IMG/VR virus record: IMGVR_UViG_3300009161_000031
Span: 1-64,000 of that record
Strand: one strand, 5' to 3'
From: a virus
DNA length: 64,000 nucleotides
How positions within the stretch are numbered: the stretch's first letter is position 1; each line of letters starts with the position of its first letter. The notes under the pieces are model-generated. The model was given only the letters and a program-made list of their open reading frames with translations. It did not search any database and was not told the DNA's origin. Positions 34,518 to 41,967 of this stretch are shown piece after piece. The position numbers and the translations under genes were made by a program.

Positions 34518-34702
34518 AACAGTTAGTAGAGTTAGCAACCCTATTTGAGTTTGATAATGTTACTTTAAAGAATGATGGTTCTCCATATATGAATGCTTTG
34601 CTAGAATTGACAAAGTATGCTAATGATGCTGAGAGTATTCTTTATATTATGAATGACTTTCAGGCTCAGGCTCGTTTTAAGATTAAATATGGAGAGAGGT
34701 AA
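34505..34702 (+). CDS. Hypothetical 65-aa protein
   Basis: Helical, ends in a basic FKIKYGER. AAAGAGA and an overlapping start indicate coupling with the HNH gene. Unknown. Confidence 0.65.
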   Translation: MENVEQLVELATLFEFDNVTLKNDGSPYMNALLELTKYANDAESILYIMNDFQAQARFKIKYGER

Positions 34703-34896
34703 TGATAACTAATAAAAAGTTTGCAGTTGAACTTAGTCGTACAGATTGGGTTATATTAGAAGATATTATCCAAAAAGAGGCTGATGTTTATTTTGATAAA
34801 ACAGGCATTGCTGCTGAGTCTTATAGATATAAATTAACTAAGATGTTAAAAGTAATTAAGAATACAGTCCATAATGACAATCGTTATACATTTTAA
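34702..34896 (+). CDS. Hypothetical 64-aa protein
   Basis: GAGAGG before the TAATG junction. Pattern FAVELSRTDWVILEDIIQKEA suggests an alpha-beta start with a following basic helix. Unknown. Confidence 0.68.
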   Translation: MITNKKFAVELSRTDWVILEDIIQKEADVYFDKTGIAAESYRYKLTKMLKVIKNTVHNDNRYTF

Positions 34897-34910
34897 CTAA
34901 GGAGATAAAA

Positions 34911-35123
34911 ATGGAACTTACGAAACACGCAATTGTTACACCTAATGATGGTGTAATTGGACATAGAGCAAGGCAAGTAATAGAAAAGCATGGTAATAGA
35001 TTTATTGCTGTTACTGAACAAAGTGGAACTATTATTACGTTATTGCTAGATGGTTCTACTGGAGTTCTGTTTAGTGGTAAAGAAGCGTCTTGGAGAATTG
35101 TAGATGCAGATCATGTTGAATAA
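34911..35123 (+). CDS. Hypothetical 70-aa protein
   Basis: AAGGAGA before the ATG. Small beta-rich protein (RFIAVTEQSGTIITLLLDG). Shares a helix-turn-strand start (RQVIEKHGNRFIAV) with the gene at 25413. Unknown. Confidence 0.68.
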   Translation: MELTKHAIVTPNDGVIGHRARQVIEKHGNRFIAVTEQSGTIITLLLDGSTGVLFSGKEASWRIVDADHVE

Positions 35124-35367
35124 CAATATACCTATTTCATTTACTAGGGTAGTTACTATTACTGATAGCAGCAATATTGATGTTATTAAGTATGACCCTA
35201 ATACAAATAATATGACTGTATCTTTTTTAACGGGTGCTACATATCTTTATAATCCAGTTAATAATGTTTTATTTGGAAGTATTGTTTCTGCTGATTCTGT
35301 TGGAGCATTTTTTGCTGCTTCTATTAGAGGCAATAAGAATATTTCCTTTGTTGAGTATACTGAGTAA
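35104..35367 (+). CDS. KTSC-domain protein
   Basis: 87 residues. ATG at 35104 preferred because GGAG sits 8 nt upstream. SSNIDVIKYDPNTNNMTVSFLTGATYLYNPVNNVLFGSIVSADSVGAFF follows the KTSC pattern (S-x-I ... YD ... L-x-V-x-F ... G-x-Y-x-Y). KTSC domains are small beta domains of unclear role, often on phage-encoded nucleases or alone. Confidence 0.8.
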   Translation: MQIMLNNNIPISFTRVVTITDSSNIDVIKYDPNTNNMTVSFLTGATYLYNPVNNVLFGSIVSADSVGAFFAASIRGNKNISFVEYTE

Positions 35368-35387
35368 GTATTGAAAATTTAATAGGG

Positions 35388-35545
35388 GTCACGAAATGTA
35401 CATTCGTGACTTAATGTGAGGTATATATATAGTGATGTATATAGCCTATAAGATGCTAGAGGTTGAATACAAGAATACCTTATGATGCTAGAAAACCTCA
35501 ATATGTGTTGAATAGGTTTCAAGAGAAACCTCTCCCTATTAGTTT
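35388..35545 (+). ncRNA. Candidate structured RNA before tRNA-Leu
   Basis: Gene-free 180 bp with three stems: GTCACGAA/TTCGTGAC (35388-35410), GAGGTT/AACCTC (35459-35499), which lies between two copies of GATGCTAGA, and AGGTTTC-AAGA-GAAACCT (35514-35531). It leads straight into the tRNA. Could be a leader, processing signal or separate RNA. Confidence 0.45.
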
Positions 35546-35547
35546 TT

Positions 35548-35628
35548 GCTCCTGTGGCGGAATGGCATACGCAATTGACTTAAAATCAATGATCGAAAGA
35601 TATATGGGTTCGAATCCCATCAGGAGTA
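35548..35628 (+). tRNA. trnL: tRNA-Leu (anticodon TAA)
   Basis: Acceptor GCTCCTG/CAGGAGT, anticodon stem ATTGA/TCAAT with loop CTTAAAA, long variable arm GATCGAAAGAT and T-loop GGTTCGAATCC identify a class II tRNA-Leu. It reads TTA, rare in GC-rich actinobacterial hosts but frequent in this block. Confidence 0.94.
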
Positions 35629-35658
35629 CCCTATAAATATAAATAGAAAGAGGAAGCA

Positions 35659-35841
35659 ATGGAAATATCACAAAAAGACATTATTGCATTAGCAGATGAT
35701 TTAGTTACTTTTAGTTGGCAAAGACATTGTCCAGAGAAAAGTATTATATATATGGAATCAGGAGTCATTTTTTATGTTCCTGAAGCGCAAGAAGAATTTG
35801 ATAAGATTGTCGATATTATTGAAAATGCTTTAAACCTATAA
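35659..35841 (+). CDS. Hypothetical 60-aa protein
   Basis: AGAGGAAG before the ATG. Acidic helix pair around a short aromatic stretch (VTFSWQRHCPEK). Unknown function. Confidence 0.66.
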   Translation: MEISQKDIIALADDLVTFSWQRHCPEKSIIYMESGVIFYVPEAQEEFDKIVDIIENALNL

Positions 35842-35856
35842 TAGAAAAGAGATGAT

Positions 35857-36108
35857 ATGAAAGAGTTTGAGTATAAACCTTTATGTGTTGTTATTAATGA
35901 AGAGTATTGGTGTTTTAGTTGCGCCGATGGAAATAAATGGTTATTGAACGATATTATATTCAATACAGATGAATGGTATGATAGCGATAAAGCTAGAGTT
36001 CTTCAAACTCTAGTTTGTGTTGTTTGTGATAAAGAGTTAGATAGTTATGTTTATGGTTGCGAGTGTGGAGAATGTACAAAATGTCTAATAGATAGGATAG
36101 CAAATTGA
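35857..36108 (+). CDS. Zinc-finger protein (83 aa)
   Basis: Eight cysteines: CFSC near 19-22, CVVC near 54-57 and the cluster CECGECTKC near 68-76. Probably two zinc sites of ribbon or RING-like type. Overlaps the next TTG start. Confidence 0.7.
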   Translation: MKEFEYKPLCVVINEEYWCFSCADGNKWLLNDIIFNTDEWYDSDKARVLQTLVCVVCDKELDSYVYGCECGECTKCLIDRIAN

Positions 36109-36500
36109 GTTTAAACTTTAACTTTACAAATTGTGATGTAGATAAAGATACGTTGTGGCATAAGGTTACTGATATGTTTGGGGAGCAGGAAGATTTAACT
36201 GCTATTCCTAAAGTATTAGTATTTACTGCTATGGCTATTGGTGTTCCTAATATTAGTGAAGCGAATAAAGATGAGTTTTGGCGTAGGACTGAGATTCATC
36301 AAGATATTGTTGGTTCCTTGTTTAATTATGTTGACAAAGAGACTAATGATTTAGTTCCTATTCTTCTAACTCAAGAAGATGTCTATAAATATGTTGGAAT
36401 GAAAACTAACTCTAATATTAAAACTAAGACTGAGTTTAGGAATAAGATGAGAAAAGAGCAAGAATACTATTCGAATAGTTCAACATTGGGGAGTGTATAA
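36105..36500 (+). CDS. Hypothetical 131-aa protein
   Basis: TTG start overlapping the previous stop. Charged, helical, with FWRRTEIHQDIVGSLFNYVD in the middle and a basic region near the end. Unknown. Confidence 0.66.
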   Translation: MSLNFNFTNCDVDKDTLWHKVTDMFGEQEDLTAIPKVLVFTAMAIGVPNISEANKDEFWRRTEIHQDIVGSLFNYVDKETNDLVPILLTQEDVYKYVGMKTNSNIKTKTEFRNKMRKEQEYYSNSSTLGSV

Positions 36501-36503
36501 GAT

Positions 36504-37004
36504 ATGGCAAATGATGTTATAACATCAAAGATTCGTGTAGCATTTACTAATGCAGGTGATATTACTGCCTGTCTATGTTCAATAACTGAAGTATGTTTAA
36601 TTCATAATATATATGATGAGAATCGTACTAATCATGATGTTATTGCTGATTGGGTTCAACGCTTAAGAAGTGGTGATTATCTTCAAGGTAAGGAAAATCT
36701 TAGAACTGATGATGATTGTTATTGTTGTCTTGGTGTATTGGCTGATATTGTTGCGCCTAAGGGTTGGCTTGAAGATACAACTGAAGAAACATATATCTTA
36801 AATGTTATTAGTGATGGCAATGGAATATTCTTGCTTCAAGATATAATTGATGCGTTAGGTATTGAAGATTGGACTCAGCGAATTTTAGCGAGTCTTAATG
36901 ATATAGGTATTTCTTTTGATGAGATTGCTGATTGTATTGAGGCTAATTCTTTTGCTAGTCTTGTAAAAGATATTCCTGAGTTGGCACAAAGAGAAGGGTT
37001 CTAA
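36504..37004 (+). CDS. CCLGVL-family protein, paralogue 1
   Basis: 166 residues. VQRLRSGDYLQGKENLRTDDDCYCCLGVLADI and SLNDIGISFDEIADCIEAN are landmarks of a small family widely seen in phages. The next gene is a clear duplicate (same landmarks, same length). Function not known. Confidence 0.78.
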   Translation: MANDVITSKIRVAFTNAGDITACLCSITEVCLIHNIYDENRTNHDVIADWVQRLRSGDYLQGKENLRTDDDCYCCLGVLADIVAPKGWLEDTTEETYILNVISDGNGIFLLQDIIDALGIEDWTQRILASLNDIGISFDEIADCIEANSFASLVKDIPELAQREGF

Positions 37005-37005
37005 T

Positions 37006-37509
37006 ATGAAAGATATTACAGATATATACAATTCAGATGCATATGGCAGACTTTTTAATACTGTTGCTGATATATATGAATGTGAATGTGAAGAAGATTT
37101 AGTATGTGTTGCTCATAATATTTACAATGAGAATAGAACTAACCACTATACTATCCAAGATTGGATTCTTAATTTAAGAAGTAAAGAATATGAGCAAGGT
37201 ATGCAAGCCTTAAGAACTTTAGATGATAAATATTGTTGTCTTGGAGTATTGTGTGATATAACTCCTAACAATGTTTGGTTTGAAGATGGAAATTTAGACC
37301 TTAGAAGTAATTATACAAATCAGAGTGGTACCTTGCTAGATAATGATATTCTTCATGATTTAGGTATTGCTGATGTTACTCAAAAGATTCTAGCTGGTCT
37401 TAATGATATGGGTACTTCTTTTGATGATATTGCTGATTGCATTGAGGCTAATTCTTTTGCTTCATTGTTATTTCATGCTCCAGAGTTTAATAAGAAAGGT
37501 AGTGAATAA
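37006..37509 (+). CDS. CCLGVL-family protein, paralogue 2
   Basis: 167 residues, starting 1 nt after its paralogue. ILNLRSKEYEQGMQALRTLDDKYCCLGVLCDI and GLNDMGTSFDDIADCIEANSFASL repeat the family pattern; the last segment is nearly identical to that of the neighbour. Product of tandem duplication. Confidence 0.78.
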   Translation: MKDITDIYNSDAYGRLFNTVADIYECECEEDLVCVAHNIYNENRTNHYTIQDWILNLRSKEYEQGMQALRTLDDKYCCLGVLCDITPNNVWFEDGNLDLRSNYTNQSGTLLDNDILHDLGIADVTQKILAGLNDMGTSFDDIADCIEANSFASLLFHAPEFNKKGSE

Positions 37510-37510
37510 T

Positions 37511-37891
37511 ATGAGTGGCGTTACTTATAAGTCAATGGTTATGTTTGAGAATAATTGGGGTGTGTATGGATATCAGTCCCACAACTTGGGAATGTTTACC
37601 TGTATTGAATGTACTCCGAAAAAGAATATAGATTCGTTAGATGTATTTGAGGTAAATTCTGATACCCGTTGGGCTATTGATGATGAAGATACACAAGGGT
37701 TACAAGGATTAGAATGTTATGATTGTGGGGAAGTTTTATGTGTAGCATATGTACCTTATACTAACGAACAAAACTTGCGTTCTAACTTGCCTGATTTAGA
37801 TTTATTGAATAAAGCATTTGAGTTATTAGTAGAAGCAAACCAAGCCACTAGTGATTGGACTTATTTAAGCATACCAAAGGAGTTAACATAA
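37511..37891 (+). CDS. Cys-containing protein (126 aa)
   Basis: ATG at 37511, 1 nt after the stop of the previous gene. CIEC (31-34) and CYDCGEVLC (~68-76) give two CxxC knuckles about 35 residues apart, followed by a helical acidic C-terminus. A zinc ribbon with insertion is likely. Confidence 0.7.
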   Translation: MSGVTYKSMVMFENNWGVYGYQSHNLGMFTCIECTPKKNIDSLDVFEVNSDTRWAIDDEDTQGLQGLECYDCGEVLCVAYVPYTNEQNLRSNLPDLDLLNKAFELLVEANQATSDWTYLSIPKELT

Positions 37892-38043
37892 TGGGTGACG
37901 ATTGGATTTGGACTAGTTATCCAGAAACTATGACGTTAGAAGAATATCGTAAGAATAGAGATAAAGTTGAGCCTAAGAACTCTGAGTTTGTTTCGGCATT
38001 GTTTCCTATTGAGGCTACACTTAAAGAAATGGGAGAAAAATGA
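37891..38043 (+). CDS. Hypothetical 50-aa protein
   Basis: AAGGAG 8 nt before the ATG, which overlaps the upstream stop. Trp- and Glu-rich (GDDWIWTSYPETMTLEEYRK). Unknown. Confidence 0.65.
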   Translation: MGDDWIWTSYPETMTLEEYRKNRDKVEPKNSEFVSALFPIEATLKEMGEK

Positions 38044-38405
38044 GTAATGGTAATGTAGTTATTGTCCAGCCTAAGATTGATGATGAGCATATAGATAGTT
38101 ATTGGTATGATGGTTTAATTGCTCATACTATTGATTATGAATTATATGCTCGTGGTGAGATTAAGATTATGATGGTAGATGAAGATGGTAATTATGTGGG
38201 TATGTATGATGGTAAGGCTAGAGATAATTATCGTAAACCATTGAATGACAATGACTTGAAGAAAGTCTATGCTTGTGAGGGTGGCTATATTACTGATAAT
38301 AATAACTGGTTTGAAATCAATATAATCAATGAACCAGACTTTGGGGTTATTGTTGATACCTATGATGAGGGTATCGAACGTCTAATAGAAATGAGTGGTA
38401 AGTAA
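38040..38405 (+). CDS. Hypothetical 121-aa protein
   Basis: GGGAGAAA before the ATG. Beta-rich with many Asp and Tyr; central EIKIMMVDEDGNYVGMYDGK looks like a beta hairpin. Unknown. Confidence 0.68.
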   Translation: MSNGNVVIVQPKIDDEHIDSYWYDGLIAHTIDYELYARGEIKIMMVDEDGNYVGMYDGKARDNYRKPLNDNDLKKVYACEGGYITDNNNWFEINIINEPDFGVIVDTYDEGIERLIEMSGK

Positions 38406-38656
38406 TGAGTATATTTAATAATGACACATATGTGATATTTAAAGATTCAATCCTTGACGAACTTTTTGAGGAGACTAATGGCTCTGTTCATATTGTTTGG
38501 TATGGTGGTAATATGTTTAATGTTTTTATAGACAATGTTGAGATTGACGTATTTACCTATGGTGGAGTTCCTGAGATTACTTTCGATATTGCCTATGCTT
38601 TATGTCAAGATCATTTTGATGAAATAAAGCAAGAATGGAACAGTGAAAATGAGTGA
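38405..38656 (+). CDS. Hypothetical 83-aa protein
   Basis: ATG overlaps the stop before it. Alternating hydrophobic strands (GSVHIVWYGGNMFNVFIDNVEI) then an acidic helix. Unknown. Confidence 0.66.
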   Translation: MSIFNNDTYVIFKDSILDELFEETNGSVHIVWYGGNMFNVFIDNVEIDVFTYGGVPEITFDIAYALCQDHFDEIKQEWNSENE

Positions 38657-38900
38657 GGGCTATTCTCATATCTTATGGCTCGATGCTATTCTCAAAGACT
38701 TATTGGAGTCAGATGTACAACCAATTCATCCAGATTGGGATAGTAAAGAAAGTTATAAATCTGTTCAGTTAGCGAGAGCAACTTCAGATTTTAGTAATCT
38801 ATCAGGCCAAGAAAAGAGAGATATTTTTCTCTTTTTGTGTGGTTGGGTATTAGACAAACATAGCGGGTTAGATTTAGAGGAAAAAGAAAATGATGAGTAA
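38649..38900 (+). CDS. Hypothetical 83-aa protein
   Basis: ATG at 38649 overlaps the previous gene by 8 nt. Helical, Trp-containing, with acidic tail (LDLEEKENDE). Unknown. Confidence 0.66.
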   Translation: MSEGYSHILWLDAILKDLLESDVQPIHPDWDSKESYKSVQLARATSDFSNLSGQEKRDIFLFLCGWVLDKHSGLDLEEKENDE

Positions 38901-39210
38901 TCACGAAACTAAAGAATCATTGAAGAAACAGTCTGAGTATTCAGATTTATCTAGAGCATTGTTAATGGCTAGGTCTATGGAAGATACAGAAATGGTTGTT
39001 GGGCTACTTAAAGAAGTAGATGTAATTCTAGATTCCAACCCTGTAGATAGACTTATTATGCTTGGGTGTCTAGTTAATCTTTCACATTCGTGTGCTAGTG
39101 GAATGGCTGCACTTCTTGATATAGAAATTGCGGATATTGTATTAATGGATGCTACTGCTCAATATCATATTGAAGCTGAGACTATGAATAACTTTACAGA
39201 TGAGGCTTAG
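38890..39210 (+). CDS. Hypothetical 106-aa protein
   Basis: GAGGAAA before the ATG. All-helical with two Cys (IMLGCLVNLSHSCASGMAALL). Last protein of the AT-rich block before the structured intergenic region. Unknown. Confidence 0.68.
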   Translation: MMSNHETKESLKKQSEYSDLSRALLMARSMEDTEMVVGLLKEVDVILDSNPVDRLIMLGCLVNLSHSCASGMAALLDIEIADIVLMDATAQYHIEAETMNNFTDEA

Positions 39211-39246
39211 TATTTAATGTAAGCAATGTGGTGTTTTAAAGATGTT

Positions 39247-39390
39247 GAAATAGGGCTAGCGGGTTTTTTCCTTTCTGTCGTGATGGGAAACCTGCACTAT
39301 TTGTTGTAATAGTGTTTACTAACCAGAGTTGTTTGTTGTCTTACTTTTCTTAAGATAATGGGAAAGGTTTCCCGCCCTATTTCTACTTTT
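39247..39390 (+). terminator. Branched terminator of the AT-rich operon
   Basis: GAAATAGGGC (39247-39256) pairs with GCCCTATTTC (39374-39383), extended by CGGG/CCCG, and encloses CACTATT/AATAGTG (39295-39314). CTACTTTTTATA follows. A long closing stem with internal hairpins rather than a simple loop. Confidence 0.6.
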
Positions 39391-39645
39391 TATATTCTAA
39401 GTATATCCATAATCTGTAAACTATATATCGTTAGGATATTAATAAAACTATTTTACAATCATATTGTTATTTTCGGGGGTTTTTAGAGAGTCTAATATCC
39501 CTATATAGAATAGAATCTAAGGGGTCTAGAAGGCTAGCTGATGGCCTTTGTTATTCGGGCGGGACATTGGGATATCATATCTCCCTAGTAAGAGAATAAG
39601 ATAAGAGGCAAGCCAAAAAAGATACCTACCAACAAGGAGAAAAGA

Positions 39646-39711
39646 ATGTTAACGATAATAACAATACTATTCATAATAACCCTAAGCATACTAATAACAA
39701 AAGTTAGTTAA
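39646..39711 (+). CDS. Membrane micro-ORF (21 aa)
   Basis: ATG at 39646 with an excellent AAGGAGA 8 nt upstream. The peptide (MLTIITILFIITLSILITKVS) is a single hydrophobic helix with a Lys near the end, like type I toxin or holin-like peptides. Size alone makes it uncertain. Confidence 0.45.
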   Translation: MLTIITILFIITLSILITKVS

Positions 39712-39744
39712 AACAAACATAAAGACAGAGAACAAGGTTCCGCT

Positions 39745-39816
39745 ATGATAACGGAACTAATGACGGGGGTCTGCTGTGCCATAATGTGCATTCTATTTGA
39801 GAGTTTTTTGATATAG
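39745..39816 (+). CDS. Possible second micro-ORF (23 aa)
   Basis: ATG inside the loop of GTTCCG/CGGAAC; AAGG lies 9 nt upstream. Hydrophobic with three Cys. May simply be part of a structured RNA. Confidence 0.25.
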   Translation: MITELMTGVCCAIMCILFESFLI

Positions 39817-40116
39817 AATAGGCTATTTCTAGCTGTTTGTAGATGATATTCGCCTATATATAAAAGAATTTAATATAAAACACTCCCTTATATAACCCTT
39901 ACTAGGAGAATATAAGAGTCGTTTAGACCCGCCGGTTATGGGTTTTGTTGGTGTTTGGTTCATATGTATAGTATATCAAGATTATTGTAAAGTTAGAGGT
40001 TGAGTATCTCCCTCCGCAAATATGATATTAAATTATTTTATTTGTGTTTTTGTAGAAAAAGTCAAAATTTGTTCCGCTGGCGTTTTTTACATATAATGTT
40101 TCTTTATAGGTAAGTT

Positions 40117-40177
40117 GGCGATAATTGTTGGCGGTATTTGTTGTATTCAGTTATTGCCCGCAAATATCCTCAACAAT
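40117..40177 (+). ncRNA. Candidate pseudoknot RNA
   Basis: ATTGTTG (40124-40130) pairs with CAACAAT (40171-40177) and TATTTG (40135-40140) with CAAATA (40161-40166); GGCGATAA just before (40117-40124) complements TTATTGCC (40151-40158) inside the loop, an H-type pseudoknot. Confidence 0.45.
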
Positions 40178-40238
40178 TGTGGCATTCTTTAACTCCATAA
40201 ATAAAAAAGAAAAATATCTTTTCATAAATTCGGGACTC

Positions 40239-40422
40239 TATTGTTTTCCTCTATTCTTAGAGTAATTAAAACAATAAATACTAACCGTTATATCCCCGCA
40301 AATAGTTTAGACGGGATTTGAAGAATTTATCCTCTAGTCTAAACTCATATATCTACCAGCAAGTAATTACTCCAAGGTTAGACTGTCACTTTTGTGGCAG
40401 CCGAATCTGGAGTATTTTTTTT
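40239..40422 (+). ncRNA. Candidate small structured RNA with terminator
   Basis: Three successive stems: TATTGTTTT/AAAACAATA (9 bp, with CTCTA-TTCT-TAGAG inside), AGTTTAGAC/GTCTAAACT (9 bp), and a terminator TACTCCA/TGGAGTA enclosing CTGTCAC-TTTT-GTGGCAG and ending in eight Ts. No open frame. The combination suggests a discrete non-coding RNA read on the + strand. Confidence 0.65.
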
Positions 40423-40554
40423 GCCCTCATTTAACGCAGTAAAAAAAAGTTTCTTTTTTCAGTTTTAGAATCAAAAACTCGAGAAAATATAAAGTTTATT
40501 TATTTCCAAATAGGTAGACGTTAAAATAACCCCAACATCTAACACCAGATAAAA

Positions 40555-40594
40555 CGGTCGTTTTTTGCTCCTTCGTCGCAAAAAGGGACGACCG
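40555..40594. repeat. Hairpin CGGTCGT ... ACGACCG
   Basis: Outer 7-bp and inner 7-bp stems (TTTTTGC/GCAAAAA). Lies next to AACATCTAACACC, a 13-mer also found at 23.66 kb. Confidence 0.55.
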
Positions 40595-40674
40595 CCTAAT
40601 GTGGCTGTCTGATGTTGATGTTTGTGTGTGCGGTATTTATTACACATCCCATTTGTTATCGCACCAGAGGAGGC

Positions 40675-40713
40675 TGTTGTTCCAAAACAGCCGCAGGCTG
40701 TTTTGGAACAACA
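40675..40713. repeat. Clamp hairpin A
   Basis: TGTTGTTCCAAAACAGCC, 3-nt loop GCA, perfect 18-bp complement. It uses a different sequence but the same long-arm, 3-nt-loop design as the array hairpins. Confidence 0.8.
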
Positions 40714-40731
40714 GGCCAACAGCTATTAGAC

Positions 40732-40780
40732 AAAAAAAAGGGGAGAGGCTGAGGGAACGTGAAACCCCCAACCTCTCCCC
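40732..40780 (-). terminator. Terminator of the 41-kb operon
   Basis: Read on the - strand: GGGGAGAGG ... CCTCTCCCC with TTTTTTTT after it. Ends the three-gene operon 40790-41550. Confidence 0.82.
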
Positions 40781-40789
40781 TAATCTTAT

Positions 40790-40960
40790 TTAGAAGTTTA
40801 CGTCTTTTACGCTAACTCCAACATTTACGAGATTAGTTTCATCATTTAGAATCCCACTCATTTGAGCGGTAACTAAATCTTCCATTTCTCTATCTGTAAG
40901 CATTTTTCCTTCATCGCATTCCATACCGATTATCATTGTAAATAGTCTTAGTGTTTTCAT
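40790..40960 (-). CDS. Hypothetical 56-aa protein
   Basis: ATG (complement of 40958-40960) with AAAGGAC upstream. Begins MKTLRLFTMIIGMECDEGKM, then an acidic helix and VNVGVSVKDVNF. Third gene of the operon; starts directly after the stop of the one before it. Unknown. Confidence 0.68.
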   Translation of the reverse strand: MKTLRLFTMIIGMECDEGKMLTDREMEDLVTAQMSGILNDETNLVNVGVSVKDVNF

Positions 40961-41260
40961 TTAGAAGTCCTTTCCAAAGTGTTCATTTATTTTATAGGCT
41001 AGGTATTCTTTATTTCCATTAGCGGGGTGATTCTTTATGCTGTTTTCTAATGATGACTCTTCAGCCAACTTTACTTCAGACTTATTACCGTAAGTCTGAA
41101 CATAAAGTTGATGCCAAGCACTTTCTGCTTCTGATTTGAGAATGTCAATCTCAAACTCTAAGTCTGCTATCTTTCCATCTTTCTTACCTTTACCCATAAG
41201 GTATCCGGCAAGAACAGAACCCATCATTAGTACTACCTGAAACCAAAATAGATTTCTCAT
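40961..41260 (-). CDS. Membrane-anchored protein (99 aa)
   Basis: One N-terminal membrane helix (LFWFQVVLMMGSVLAGYLM), a Lys/Gly loop, then a charged coiled-coil-like segment. Could be a spanin-like or membrane-attachment protein, without firm evidence. Overlaps the upstream gene by 4 nt. Confidence 0.72.
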   Translation of the reverse strand: MRNLFWFQVVLMMGSVLAGYLMGKGKKDGKIADLEFEIDILKSEAESAWHQLYVQTYGNKSEVKLAEESSLENSIKNHPANGNKEYLAYKINEHFGKDF

Positions 41261-41550
41261 TGAATAAAATCTCCCGTCAACTCAAACAAACCATCTAGTT
41301 TGTTATTTACAACAATAAGCACTCTCTTTAGTTGAGCATTTTGTTCTTCTAAGTCATAAAGATTATTTAGTTTTTTGTGTATCTCTTCCATAGTTCTTGT
41401 TATTCTGGCAATCTCAACATCTTTCTCTACAACAGTCATTTCTAAAGAAGTAATCACTTCTGCTAACTCAAAGTTAGAATAGTTCTCTAACTCAAAGATT
41501 CTTGCTTGTCTAACACTACTAGGAATAAATACTTCTTCTCTATTCTCCAT
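41257..41550 (-). CDS. Coiled-coil protein (97 aa)
   Basis: TAGGAAA before the ATG. Long heptad-rich helix (FELAEVITSLEMTVVEKDVEIARITRT...) typical of a coiled coil; likely partner of the membrane-anchored protein encoded next. First gene of this operon. Confidence 0.72.
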   Translation of the reverse strand: MENREEVFIPSSVRQARIFELENYSNFELAEVITSLEMTVVEKDVEIARITRTMEEIHKKLNNLYDLEEQNAQLKRVLIVVNNKLDGLFELTGDFIQ

Positions 41551-41799
41551 TTTTATTTCCTATCTATTAGGCCCGATTAGTCGGGGGTAAGGGGTGGAAC
41601 CGATAAGGCCACCCTAGCACACTCTCCCGCTTGTCTCGCATTGGCAAACTAAAAAAGAAAAAACCAAAATTTTGATCCGGGGAATAGTTCTACATAATGT
41701 TTTCGCATAGAGATGTTTGAGATTATTATTGTTGATTATTGTTGCCGTTAGTTATTCGCTTATTTATTCCAGTTTATTGTTGAGATAAGACGAAGAGAT

Positions 41800-41842
41800 G
41801 CTGGCGTGCCAAAATCGCCGGAGGCGATTTTGGCACGCCAGC
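41800..41842. repeat. Clamp hairpin B
   Basis: GCTGGCGTGCCAAAATCGCC, loop GGA, perfect 20-bp complement. First member of the intercassette hairpin family. Confidence 0.9.
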
Positions 41843-41858
41843 CCTGAAGCGGACGCGT

Positions 41859-41887
41859 CAAGGGGAGGGGCCGTCGCCCCTCCCCTA
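41859..41887 (-). terminator. GC-rich terminator
   Basis: GGGGAGGGGC/GCCCCTCCCC after the stop of the 88-aa gene at 41968; followed on the - strand by TTGACG. Confidence 0.6.
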
Positions 41888-41967
41888 TTCGCCGCAGACC
41901 TTCGGTGCCTGCCTTCCCTTCGGGTCGGGGGCTTGTTCCCCTACCCGCTACTAGTAACCATCGCAGG

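Larger units (their letters stand above)
39211..40789 (+). other. 1.6-kb nearly gene-free region
   Basis: No ordinary gene is visible on either strand. AT-rich and full of inverted repeats, two possible micro-ORFs and several hairpins ending in T-tracts. It separates the + strand AT-rich operon from the - strand array. Individual structures are listed separately; large ornate RNAs of phages (GOLLD- or ROOL-like) sit in comparable gaps near tRNAs. Confidence 0.6.
41551..41967. other. Intercassette region at the array boundary
   Basis: 417 bp: leader and weakly defined promoter of the operon to the left (TGCTAGGGT on the - strand near 41618), an AT-rich stretch, clamp hairpin B and a GC-rich terminator for the next gene. 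Composition changes here from AT-rich to GC-rich. Confidence 0.6.
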
